Positions 1 to 11,524 of a stretch of 64,000 nt of DNA are shown in pieces. A model generated the notes under the pieces. That model searched no databases. It saw only the letters and a list, made by a program, of their open reading frames with translations, and was not told where the DNA came from. A program made the translations under genes and the position numbers. This DNA comes from Epiperipatus broadwayi (lineage: Eukaryota > Onychophora > Udeonychophora > Euonychophora > Peripatidae): NCBI GenBank assembly GCA_028023455.1, contig JAQFVV010012422.1, positions 8,776,337-8,840,336 of the forward strand, written 5' to 3'. Numbering within the stretch: the first letter of the stretch is position 1; each line of letters begins with the position of its first letter.

Positions 1-1287
1 ATAAATTGACAGATATATTTGACTTATAACAAAATAATTACCAGAATCTGAAGTGATATAAAAATTCAATAAATAATTAAAGTTTCAGTTAAATGAAATA
101 CATTTTACACACTAGGTTTACTGAAACGCACATATAAATAATTTGCTCAGACTTGCTATATATTAATTTAGCTACAATAAAATTATGAAAGATTATTTTC
201 GCAATTTAATCTTCAATATAGTCCTTTTTTTTAAAATAAGAACTTTCAAATTTTTGACAGTTAATTGTAAAATGTCTTTCTTTTTCCTAGGCTAAAAGAT
301 TTTAGGAAATCTTTTTATTGACTATTAATTAGAACTTTGTTTGTACTTTTTTTTGTTTTAAATTATAAATATAACTTTAAACAGTTTTTTCTTCTTTAAT
401 AAATGATTTTAAGCTAATATCGTTTTATATATCTCTATCAATTATAAAATTGTCATTTGACTACGGAAATTATTTAAAACTTCATTATCCTATATAAAGC
501 TACTCACCACCAGCTGTATATATGTTTATCCATGTTTCTCTGCATATATCTGATGCAGCATATGTGTAATTAATTCTTCATCAAGCTGGAAGATTTTTCT
601 TGGTGAGTTTGATTTTTAGTGACTGTCATAATCAGGAAAAATGCAATCCATGTATAATGTTGGCCTGTAGTTCATCTCCCATCTGTGTAGAACTGATCCA
701 TGCAAGCAGCTGTCTTTTCCACATTTAAGGCTATGAATTTCAGCACAAAGAAGTGGGTCATTTTCTCCATGTGAATTCAAACTCCTGCAAAGGAAATACT
801 AGCAGCTACTGAATCTAATGTCCTGCCTTCAGGTATATCAGTTCATGCTAGCTATTCTGCCAGTTCTATGGTCAGCTAGAACCAACTGCTGCAAACTTCA
901 AGAAGCTGCCACAAAATATTATAACCAACTGAAATTCTCAGCTGATCCTTCTTACAAAAAACTATTAACCAGACTGGAGTTGCCCTAGTTGGTCACTGCT
1001 TAAAATATTAAAAACTCTTCTGACCAATTCTTACAAAACTGCAAGCAGAACTGTTCTTTTCAAAATCACTATCCAGACTGACTGATATTTTTTATCAGCC
1101 CTTTTTATAAAATCATCTGAGGTGTTATAACAACACCTTGATTAAAAACAGAATTTTATTTTTATCTCTCTAATCCCTTGGTATCTATATACATGTTTTT
1201 ACTTATGTGATTTTTAATAGATAAAAAAATTGTTTAATTAATTAAAAAATTCCAAAAATAAGTATGGTGTTTTTACATTCAAAATCA

Positions 1288-1288
<1 letters not shown>

Positions 1289-1330
<42 letters not shown>

Positions 1331-1344
1331 TAATAATAATAATA
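1289..1344. repeat. (TAA)n microsatellite
   Basis: An almost uninterrupted run of TAA/AAT trinucleotides with one single-base slip near the middle. It is a simple sequence repeat in A+T-rich DNA. Confidence 0.9.
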
Positions 1345-1659
1345 CAATATTTATATTTATTCAGACCTTTTAAAAGTTTAATTTATAAAACAATATTTTA
1401 AATCAGTTATTATTTATTTATTTCTATTTCAGTAAATGTAGAAAATATCTACTATAATTTTTGTCTGTGTTTATTTCTACTTTTCCTTTATTTCACGTAT
1501 ATATATGCACATACACTATATTAGTGTATGCTACGTAAGCCAACTGGTTACTATATATATATAACTATATATATATATGAGAGATGATAATCTGAACCAA
1601 CTGATGAGTGCTGGTTTAGTACAAAATATGATATTGGTGATTATTTATCTTTTATACAT

Positions 1660-1740
1660 GTGTGTGGTCATGTGTATCAGTTGTATGAGATAGTGTGAAT
1701 AGATGGAGAGTGCTTGAAAATATGAGTTCAAATCCCCTAT
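1660..1740 (+). repeat. Possible tRNA-derived SINE head
   Basis: A GAGTTCAAATCCCC segment at 1724-1737 matches a pol III B box, and a TGGTCATGTG segment about 55 bases upstream could be a decayed A box. This spacing and order is what a tRNA-derived SINE head would show. No poly-A tail or target duplication was identified, and in A+T-rich DNA a chance match is possible. Confidence 0.3.
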
Positions 1741-2940
1741 ACTTACATTAAGAATATGTAATATTTATGAAGTTATAATCTTGAAATATACATATATCTT
1801 AATATTAAATATAAATATTGATAATGAAGAACAAAAGCACTGAACATTATATTTCTGCAAGTCTTTGAATAACAACATGCAATAGACATGATTTTACTTG
1901 ACTGAAAATAGGACTTTCAATAACATGTTCAATCTAAAAATAGTTTCTGAAAAGAAGATAAAATGTTGTAGCAAAATCAGTTTTAATATCAAATTTAATC
2001 TCACAGAGAAAAAAGAACCTTTTTAGAGAACTCCTGAACCCATAATTATTTCCATTATAATGCAAATAAAAAAATTCCAGGCTATGGCCAAAAACACATG
2101 TTAAGTCCAAGATATAATGGAGGTTGCTAGCAATGGGGAGACATGATTAATTAGCATTTGCATAAATATTATTCTATACCTACTGGTAAATTCTTATGTG
2201 CTAAACATGCATAAATGTTTAAAAAGAATTATTATTTTAAAAAATATACATAGATTCCTTTAGTTATCTTCAAATTTTAATTTAATTAATAGTGTTTTAA
2301 GACAAATTTGAAGTATAAAAATAATAATATCTATGCCATAGTAATTTTATATGCTTACAATTTGGATTGGTCTTCAAATAGATTTTATTGCTTTTGCAAT
2401 AATGTTTGTCTCCATACAACATTATACATACTAAACATCACATGATCTCTATCCATTGATTGCTCTTGTTGGCACAAGATGGCACTACTGTATGGAGAGG
2501 TTTGCTTTGTTTTGAACATTATACATACAGGATTAGTTTGTGCATCTGATATATAATGGTTTATACAATAATTTATAATCTACAATAGTACAAACTGTTG
2601 TATAATAGCTAACCATATATTTATAATATTAATGCTTAAAAGCTTTTTTCAACAAATATTTTTGCCCTCCTCAATGTAATTGTAGTTTATTTTTATTTAC
2701 ATTATATAACAACATCTATCTTTTTTATATAGGTAGCTACAAGTATAAAGTTATACTAATGTGCAGGCTAGAATTTAATTGAATTCCAGTGATAGCAATT
2801 GAATGTGTTTGTGTGTGTTCTCTTTTTAAATATTTTATTTCTTTATTAGAAAAAAATTAGTAATAATAATTTATAATTCATATATTATAACATAGCAAAT
2901 GTACATTCACTTTTTCTTTTAAAATATATATGTTCTACAA

Positions 2941-3772
2941 TAATATCAACAAATCAAAAATCCTTCTCCTTTTTCTTTTCAAAAACTTTATTTTTTTATA
3001 TCAATACTGAACATATATATATGTTTATATAATACAAAACTCCAATGTTTCAACTGTTTTTTATCTCCATACAGTCATTTTCAAGGATCTATAACAATAA
3101 TATGAAATACATATTTATAAATAAACTTCAATTACATAAATACCTTCATTTTACATTAACATAAACAGTAACAAACATATTAAACATATATAATTAAATT
3201 TTACTGACACCTTTCTCCCACTGCTATATTTTTACTCTTTCTTTTACATTATTTAATTACAAATCTGTCTTAAAATCATCCAAGAAACTTTTTATACAAA
3301 TTTAAAAACCAATCCTAATTTCAAATAACCTCCCCTTATATTCTTCAACTATAGATGGGTTTTAGATAAGATTTAAAAAGGAGAGGTTATTTGAAATTAG
3401 GACTGGTTTTTAAATTTGTATAAAAAGTTTCTTGGATGATTTTAAGACAGATTTGTAATTAAATAATGTAAAAGAAAGTAAAAATATAGCAGTGGGAGAG
3501 AGGTGTAAGTAAAATTTAATTATATATGTTTAATATGTTTGTTACTGTTTATGTTAATGTAAAATGAAGGTATTTATGTAATTGAAGTTTATTTATAAAT
3601 ATGTATTTCATATTATTGTTATAGATCCTTGAAAATGACTGTATGGAGATAAAAAACAGTTGAAACATTGGAGTTTTGTATTATATAAACATATATATAT
3701 GTTCAGTATTGATATAAAAAAATAAAGTTTTTGAAAAGAAAAAGGAGAAGGATTTTTGATTTGTTGATATTA
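2941..3772. repeat. 832 bp palindromic foldback element
   Basis: A near-perfect inverted repeat. The left arm (2941 to about 3341) and right arm (about 3376-3772) are reverse complements with only scattered differences, separated by a loop of about 35 bp. The outer ends read TAATATCAAC on the left and GTTGATATTA on the right. The arms carry an AATAAA hexamer (around 3720) and no ORF of note. Such long perfect arms indicate a foldback or MITE-type element, or a recent inverted duplication; no protein is encoded and the family is not recognised. Confidence 0.85.
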
Positions 3773-4398
3773 ATTTATAATTGTGATAAAAATTTAAATG
3801 GATTGAAATATTGCATGCTAAAATAAACAAATTGGAATTGTTAAAATTAAAGAGGTTATCAAGTTATTAAAATTAATAATTAAACAAGGTTTGTTTCAAA
3901 ACAAATTTATAAAAGGGGAATATTTTTATCTCAATTTCCCTTTTTTCTCTATGCTTCTTGATTTTAATTTTGAAAAAAGATATGGTTGCTTATCATTAAA
4001 CATATAATTAAAGATAAATTTAAAATAAGGTGATTTTGGATGGAGATAGCTTAAAGTGTTAGATAACATATTTATTGAATATGATTATTATCTATAAAAG
4101 GGCTGTAATAATCGATTAGAGAATGGAATGTATTTTGCTAGCAGTATGAATCAAGCATCCTGCCTTCCATCATGAAGTAAATGTACAGCAAGTTGTATAT
4201 TTGTTAATGGGTAAATATCCAGATCATGAGAAAATAACTATGAAATGATCCAGAAAACTAAATATTTGTGTTGCTGTGGTATGAATTGCTAGTGATCATC
4301 CACAGGTATTCATCTCTACCATAGTGTGTAGCTCCATAGAAGAATAAGTTTGAAAAATCCAGCTCTAGTTAAAAAAATGTTCACCATTTTAAAAATAT
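3773..4398. other. A+T-rich spacer, nothing recognised
   Basis: No coding potential, inverted repeats or tandem structure seen. Short ORFs on either strand look random. Confidence 0.5.
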
Positions 4399-5150
4399 GT
4401 GCATTGTCCACAGATTGGACGAATAATTGCTGACTCCCTTCAAAGTTTATCTGTTGATAAATTGTTATATCCGCACTTACAACTGTGCGGCTATCCAATA
4501 ACGTTCGCTGATGTTCAATTCCACGCTGTTTTCTTACCACTAACGCTCTGCTGTGTATGCTCTCCAATGAATGGTCTGCAATGAATGCTCTGAATATACT
4601 CTGTATTCTCTGCACTGGGTGCTTTCCAAATGAATGGTCTGCAAGTGGATGCTCTCCAACAAATTGGTCTGCAACGTGCTCTCCAACGAATTGGTCTGCA
4701 ACGAATGCTCTCCAATAAATTGGTCTGCAACAAATGCTCTCCAATGAAGGCTCTGGCTTGCTATACCCATGAACTACATTTCCACTGGGCACTGGTCATT
4801 AACTGCAAGCACTAACGCGAGATATCTCTGCTGGTGTTAAACAGACGTCTACTCAAATACTGCCTACTCAATACTGCTTAGATGTTACACAGTCCTCTTA
4901 TCACTCTCTGATAACTGCAACAATCAATCAATACACTGTCCAATAAGGCAACATCTCTTATCCAGAAATATTTTATAATCAGCAAATATTTTTTGGAATT
5001 GTCAATCGCCATTACATCAATGCACTAATTAAATTCCTCAGCTATCAGAGCGCGATCTAAAAACAACCTCTCGAATAAATTATAGTTTTTTCTGGAGTGC
5101 ACAACCATGTCTGCCATTTTACAAAACATTACATAAATCATGAAAGAAAA
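4399..5150. other. GC-richer unassigned block, probable old repeat
   Basis: Base composition is less A+T-rich than the flanks, as in several transposon-derived blocks in this window. It contains a short minisatellite (4556-4750) whose translations on the minus strand look repetitive but are not a recognised protein. The remainder (4800-5130) shows no ORF and no detectable terminal repeats. It may be a degraded LTR or another repeat. Confidence 0.35.
4556..4750. repeat. Minisatellite, about 27-30 bp units
   Basis: Imperfect tandem units built on CTCTCCAA-(T/C)(G/A)AAT-TGGTCTGCAAC-(G/A)AATG. The best-conserved units run from about 4650 to 4745; the left part is more diverged. The repeat keeps ORFs open in several minus-strand frames, which explains long apparent ORFs here. 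I do not regard these as genes. Confidence 0.75.
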
Positions 5151-7034
5151 AACAGGTTAATGTTGGCCACTCTAACATGAAGAATGATTGTATAAACCTG
5201 AAATAAGAAAAACTAAAGATAAATAGATTTTACCATTTGTCTGCCAGCCTGAAATAAAAAAAAACAGGATAAAAAATAAATAAACTTGTGAGTCGGAAAT
5301 CAGAAATATTAAGAATAAAATATATTCAGTAATGTGTAAACACCTTGGAGCATATGAATCTTCAGCTAAAAATATTAAAACCTTCCAGAATAAATTGACA
5401 AAAGCAAACACAAAAGTTTATTAAAAATGTGCTAAACCAAAACATGTACATATGAAATGTCCATATCAGTATATAATATGTAAGTATTATAATCAGGTCA
5501 GTCATATAGAAATTGCATATTTAAATTTAAAGTGAAAAAGCAAGAACTCAGAAAAGAATGGAGAATTCCATTCTAAAACAAACTAAACTGTAAAGTAAAA
5601 TCAAACAAAAGCAATACCTGCATAAGTAATGTGAGAGACACTGATTCAGCCCACAAAGCCTAAGTTAAAATTAATGATATAAAAAAGCAATGGAACTGGA
5701 CATCAGATTTGCAGTATCCATTGTATTAAAAAAATTAGTGGGCTATCATTAATAATAAAAAAAAATCATTAGCTGTAATGAATATGGTTTACCAAGATTA
5801 TCAAATGCCACTCTTGGGTAAAATGAAAAGTAAAGTTACTATTCTAAACAAAACTATTTATTTGCTCTTGTTGTGATGGCTGATGTGCATAACAATCTAT
5901 ATACCATTAGTTCAACCATTTTGGCTACACAATGATAAAAGTGAACCAGCTCACAAATATAACAAAATTGAAAAGGGACTACCAGATGTGTTTGATAATA
6001 AACTGAGTCTGTACCTTAGAACAAACCTGTCAGTCCTTAAGCCTAATCAGTATGATCAAGAAAACAAAATTAAATTGATGGAATGCAGATTAGTATTTTA
6101 GTCCTATCCCATATGTTCAAAGGGATCACTAAATATGTTCCAGAAACAATCAAAAGGTTTGCATACAATGGTTATCCAGACCATTGATGAATAACACCAT
6201 ATGAGGCACAGAAGTAAGGCCAAACAATGAAGCACCATGCAAGAGTTTACCAAAACTAGTAATGAAACTAAACCCAAGAATAATAAAACTAGACCAAAAG
6301 ATGAAGCAAATAAAACAACCTAAACATGAACAGATCTATCTTATATATGTAGAAGCATGGCTTTATTGCTCAAGAATTTATAAGAAGTTTGAGTACCAGA
6401 GGTTGCAGCACTGGAATCGATTCTAGGATATCACAATATGAACTTCAAAGCTAACTTTACCAGTGTTGTGAAATCATTCTAACTCATCTAAGCTTACCAT
6501 CAAATAATGGACTTGGTCCTTATTACAACGTTATCAAGATCAATCCAACTTACAATAAAATCGATGAAATAAAATGAAAGGAAATAAATAGTCAATATCA
6601 TAAACAGGCCAATTGGCTAGCTAGTTCAATGAGTTGATTATTTTCAGTGAGGACAGATATCTTGCTATATATTGAGATCCATTTGAGAGGGAAATCTGAC
6701 AACACCAGAAAATGTATCAGTTATTGAATGGCTATGGATATGTTACACTAAAAAGCAGTGATTTATACTCAAGTCTAGAACAGGAAGCTTCTATCTGTAG
6801 TCATCATGATACTTGCATGAGGCAAGCTACTAGTAGACAGGAAGTGACAGATTTTAAATGGTGTCACAGCATTCCTTCCCAAACATTAGCTTTATGTCTA
6901 ACCACTGAATTTGCATAGTTTTCCAACAGAAATCAAGGTGGACCATTATATCTAAACATGGGCAATATTTTATATTGTAAATACATATAATAAGTATTTT
7001 TCTATTTATCTACATAGTTGCGTGTTATTCTTAA
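5151..7034. other. Unassigned region, possible decayed coding DNA
   Basis: Between about 5700 and 6950 base composition shifts and open stretches such as 5883-6101 (72 codons) and 6712-6918 (68 codons) occur on the plus strand, separated by stops. Translations do not match a family I can name. They could be debris of a retroelement polyprotein, because an RTE copy follows directly, but no catalytic motif is visible. I make no functional call. Confidence 0.3.
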
Positions 7035-8935
7035 GTGACCAAGAATATTACTTTCTGGTTGCAGAAAGGAGTTTGCTATTAACTGAAAGGTGACCCTTTG
7101 ATTCCTTTTGGAGGCCTTAAAGAAATTGAGCAGGGCAAATTCCTAATGTCCATTCCACACGTTCTTGTCATTGCAGCTGTTATTACTATGTGATTATTCA
7201 TATAGTATACGAACATGGATGGGCTGCTCACCAATATGCATTAGCCAGCATGGTGAGTTTATTGGCTTTTTACCTCTGAGTTTAAGATCAAGAAACACCT
7301 GGTATTTCTTCTCAGTGCATGATAAGGCAGAATGAATGTTTGTGCCTATGATAAATATTTTTCCAATACATATATACAATTATAACAGACAAAAATAAAG
7401 AACAAGTACCTCCTATATCTATTACATTTTCTGAATTGCCCAGGATTTTAAATGAAGCAGTGAGACATCAAATAAATGTATGAAGAAAGGAAAGGCTCCA
7501 GGTAATGATGGAATTATAATTGATATATTAAAAGGAAGCAGGTGAAGAAATATATATATTTTTTTAGCAAAGTTATATACCAAATGTCTAAATGATAAAG
7601 ATGTACCAGATAATTGGAAGAATGCAGTAATAATATTAATATTTTAAAAAGGTGATAAAGAAGATATTAGAAATTACAGACCTATTAGCTTTTTATCAGT
7701 TTTATATAAAATTTTTACCAAGATAATTACAACTCGTCTACAGAGATCATTGGATTTCCACCAACCAAGAGAACAAGCTGAATTTAAAAGTGGTTTTAGT
7801 ACAGTAGATCATATTCAGGTATTGAGAGAAGTTATAGAAAGGACAAATGAATATGAGTTGTCATTATGTTTTGGATTTGTAGATTATGAAAAGGCATTTG
7901 ATTATATAAACATTTCTTCAGTGATTAAAGCATTGGATCATCAAGGTATAGATCCAGGATATTGTCATATTTTAAAGAATATTTATAAAAATGAAACAGC
8001 AACAATTAGATTACATAATGATACTGGGAAAGTCAGCATTGAGAAAGGTGTAAGGCAAGGTGATTCCATATCTCCAAAACTTTTTACAGCAGTGCTGCAA
8101 GAAGTATTTTGTGGATTAAAATGGGAAACTAAAGGAGTAAAAGTAAATGGAGATTATTTAAGTCATTTAGATTTTGCAGATGATGTAGTTGTTTTTGCAA
8201 ATAATGCTTCAGAGCTGCAGGAAATGTTGCAGGAGTTATCAGATGAAAGTAGGACTAAAGATAAATGTTAAAAAGACTAAAATAATGTTTAATCGATTTG
8301 CTCAAAATATGAAAATAAAGATTGATTATGATGAATTAGAAGTTAACAGTTATAATTTCCTTGATCAGATTATTAATTCAGATGGAAACATAATGGAGCA
8401 AATTAATCATAGAATTAAACTTGGTTGGACTGCTTTTGGTAGAAATAACTTGATACTAAAAGGAAATATGCCTATGTGTTTGAAAAAGGTTTTTAACAAA
8501 TGTGTTTTACCAGTTCTTACTTATGGATCTGAGACTTGGACACTTAATAGAAGAAGAATACAGAGACTTCAGACCACTCAAAGAAGTATGGAGAGACGTA
8601 TGTTGGGAGTAACAAGAAAAGATGGAAAACGCAATGTATGGGTAAGAGAATAAACAGATGTTACTGACCTCATTGAAAAAATTAAAAGATTGAAGTGGAT
8701 TTGGGCTGGACATATTGCTAGAAGAGATGATAATAGATGGATAATTGAAATTTTAAACTGGATTCCAAGAGATTGTAAAAGACCCAGAAAGAGACCACAT
8801 GTGAGATGGATGGATGAAATAAGAATGTGTGCAGGAGTGATGTGAAGAAGAGAAGCTAAAGATAGGAAAAGTTGGATTAAACTTGGAGAGACCTTCATCC
8901 TGCAGTGGATTAATAATGATGATGATACTATAATA
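7035..8935 (+). mobile_element. RTE-clade LINE copy A, endonuclease deleted
   Basis: A non-LTR retrotransposon copy. Positions 7035-7385 correspond, reverse-complemented, to 13375-13000 of copy B and to part of copy C, and act as the 5' non-coding end. At about 7395 the sequence passes directly into the N-terminal reverse transcriptase region (ELP..LNEAV, KGKAPGNDGI), so the apurinic-type endonuclease domain is missing. The end near 8915-8935 is a run of GATGAT, typical of the short tandem 3' tails of RTE elements. Family placement rests on the C-terminal block (YGSETWTL, QRSMERRMLG, W..GHIARRDDNRW). Confidence 0.85.
7410..8900 (+). pseudogene. RTE reverse transcriptase, broken (copy A)
   Basis: Decayed reverse transcriptase that would copy element RNA at a nicked target. 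Visible in order: KGKAPGNDGI (about 7485-7515), a stop-interrupted KKGDKEDIRNYRPIS block (about 7650-7690), then an open frame 7750-8271 holding FHQPREQAEFKSGFST, GFVDYEKAFD and the catalytic LDFADDVVVF (aspartates at 8179-8184). At about 8243-8262 the frame shifts, and a second frame 8189-8653 carries GLKINVKKTK, VLPVLTYGSETWTL and RRMLGVTRKD. Further stops interrupt the end (a TGA within AGVM-RREAKD). The active-site pair FADD is intact but the copy cannot make full-length protein. The same frame break is present in copy D, implying a shared defective ancestor. RTE family is confident; the precise subfamily is not. Confidence 0.85.
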
Positions 8936-10299
8936 CAAATATTTAAATATATTTAATAATCACTAAAGATCCAGACGTGATTTGTGAATTTAACTCTTAA
9001 AAACATTCAGCTGCATTTTTCTTTTTGGATTTGCAGTCAGCACAGTTAGATTTTAATCTCGATGTATTCCTGGAAAAAACTACAAATTATGTTTTAAGTT
9101 CCTATATTTTTTATGTGATATTATTAAGTTAGAGAGTTCAAGACTGACACAATTTCATCAAATATTTTTTTCTCTTTCCTATAATCTTTCTGCTTGATTA
9201 TAAATGCTTTCCCTTTCATGACTTAACACATTGAATATAATCAGCATATCTATATATGACAGTTGTAAATGTATACACGTCTAATTAAAATAATTGAAAA
9301 ATATTTCCCTCTAATTGTATCCTAGATAATTGGCTAGTGCGCCTATAGCTTGGGCCGGACCCTATAAATATGCACCATATAATATATTATTACACACACA
9401 CACACACAATTTTTCAAGTTATTATATGTACTGTAGTATATTTTGTATGACTGAATTTGAAACAAAAACTAATTTCAAAAGCCCGTAATTACATTAAACG
9501 GTTCGCATAAAGAAAGGTAAATTAACCAGACAATAGAGCTGTGATCAAATAATACGACTTAATTATATAGGTAAGAGTTTTCAAAAATCTGCTATGCTTT
9601 TAAATTATTTTATTCTGGCATTGCAAGTTTAGAATAATATAAATTTTAATATCATTCAATTGGAATTATTAATACCATAATAATCTTCCAAGTAGACCGT
9701 AAAATATTGTAGTATCACTGCATTCAAAGCAGATACAATATAAATCTGTACTGTATTTTGATTTTCCTTTCTTATAGAAATAAGTTGCAAAAAGGACTGA
9801 AAATACACTCTACAATTTGCCGTAAAAAGCCTTATTTAAATAGAACAGTCAAAAAGATTTCAAAACGTTTTGCATAGAAAATTAAAATTGCACGATTATG
9901 TTCAATGATTTTCCTGGTAATAATAACAGCAAGATGACTTGTAAAATCTGAAAATTTATGCGCAGAAGTGCATTTAAACTTAGAAATAATTATCGCTTAA
10001 CTCATGACTATTGGGCATTTGCCAAATATATTCGCTAAAAAATGAATTATGAAAGATCTCCGGATTGTTTGGATGATTATTTTTAATAATTAAATTATCT
10101 ATACTCTTTAAAAAATAACTTTTCTATGTTATTTTTTTAAAAAAAAAAGTATTTGTAACGGTAACTGTAGTTTTTCTTTTTCCTGTTTTTTTGCTTAATA
10201 ATTGTAAATAGAAAGAACTTTCTATTAATTAATAATAAATTGTGAGCACAGAGGGCGTAATAATTTGCTCGATTTAATTTATCCGCCTCTTATCTCAAA
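8936..10299 (+). promoter_or_regulatory. NUP210 upstream region and probable promoter
   Basis: No gene is seen here. The last 60 bases before the start codon are locally GC-richer (GAGGGCG, CGCCTCTT) and no TATA box stands at a convincing place. The sequence AAAATGGCGGCAAG spans the start codon. This fits a TATA-less housekeeping-type promoter with a short 5' UTR, but the transcription start cannot be placed from sequence alone. A short (CA)n run lies near 9392-9408. Confidence 0.4.
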
Positions 10300-10469
10300 A
10301 TGGCGGCAAGTTTTAAGGGGAACGGCGTGGTTTGTTTCCTTGTATGTATCTGCATCCTAATTTCGTATGTTCATTTGAGTAAACTCAATGTGCCTAGAAT
10401 TTTATTACCATACTGTTTATCCATACCGACAAATTTTACTTTAGAAGTATCTGATGGATGCTACACGTG
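10300..10469 (+). CDS. NUP210: Nuclear pore gp210, coding exon 1 (start)
   Basis: First coding exon of the nuclear pore membrane glycoprotein gp210, a large type I membrane protein that anchors nuclear pores with most of its mass in the perinuclear space. The exon gives 56 codons plus two bases of a tryptophan codon. It starts MAASFKGNG, then a hydrophobic stretch of about 15 residues (VVCFLVCICILISYV) as an N-terminal signal peptide. The mature part reads KLNVPRILLPY followed by NFTLEVSDGCYTW, matching the start of animal gp210 (KLNVPKVLLP, NFTLEASEGCYRW); NFT is a potential N-glycosylation site. The start is the only ATG giving the signal peptide. The donor is G|GTAAGT, phase 2. The gene is incomplete here; downstream exons listed below continue it in frame. 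Confidence 0.93.
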
Positions 10470-11524
10470 GTAAGTACGCGGTTTTTTTCAAATTTAGTAG
10501 GCTTATAATTCTGTAATCATAATCGGCATTTCACCTATCAAGCGCATTATAGTTAACTTAACATGCTTGGTTTTGCCAATTTTTGTAGGAAATTTAATGT
10601 TTGTGAAATTGTTATTTAAAATATTTTTAGTGAAAGGTTTGAAGAAAAATTATTAAATAGATTGTAATGTGAATAACGTTTGTATATTGTTTTGCAATTC
10701 AATTATCTTTGCCTATGGGGTTTTCAGGAGCTTAAAGGTGCAAATGACTTTATTATTTCGTAGGGTAATTCCAAACTCCAGAGATGGTTAATTTTTGTGA
10801 TAGTTCTGAACTTGGAATGGTTGAATAAGCTGTTTAGATGTGGCAAACTACCACTAATGATAATCACGTGTATTAAAAGAGTTAATTGAAGTACCTCTAT
10901 GCATTGATTGTTAGACTAGCTTTGGTAAATGACATTTCATATATTATATTTTAGTCATTATTGCATTGAATGTTAATAGAATACATTTAAACCGTTCAAG
11001 TACTTCAGAAGTTATATATTTAAATAATTTTTTATAAATGTTCAAATCGTAGATTTATGTTTTCCTTAAACAATAGCCAATACTATCAGTAAATATAATT
11101 TAAAACGAACTGATTAATTAATAACAAAAACTTGCCAGCGATAATATAAATGTGTAGGCAGTAAGATAATATGACAAATTACTAGCTATCACCCTTGATG
11201 ATAATTTGCCATTGATTTCTATTTTCTTAATTCAATTTATTCCAGCATATAATCTCTTGCAAAATGGAATCTCGTATTCATAGGTCCTTTCGGTAGTTTC
11301 AATATTTGAGCATGATTCACTGTGATAAATCCTGCTTTTCGTTTGCCAGGTTAAAACCCAAAGTTTGCTGTAGACGAGTTGTATAGTAAAAAATGTGTAT
11401 GCAATAGATATGTAATTTCTAATATTTTCTTAATCACCTTTTTAAATATTAATGTTACTATTCCTTTCTTCCAATCATTTGCTATATAACTTTGCCAACA
11501 ATTTTTCTCTTCACTTTTTGAAGA

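Larger units (their letters stand above)
1..2940. other. Upstream intergenic DNA, no gene seen
   Basis: A+T-rich sequence with no convincing coding region on either strand. Positions about 600-1140 are noticeably less A+T-rich, with recurring short phrases around ACCAACTG and CTTACAAAA, so this may be an old repeat of unknown type. A (TAA)n microsatellite and a possible tRNA-like segment are listed separately. The rest is unremarkable. Confidence 0.5.

Noticed and set aside
4316-4792. 158-codon minus-strand ORF with repeated residues
   Set aside because: It is produced by the minisatellite, whose units stay open in several frames at once; the protein resembles nothing and has no splice or promoter context.
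8507-8938. Minus-strand ORFs of 61-106 codons
   Set aside because: Antisense shadows of RTE copy A reverse transcriptase; similar shadows occur at 43834-44091 opposite copy D.
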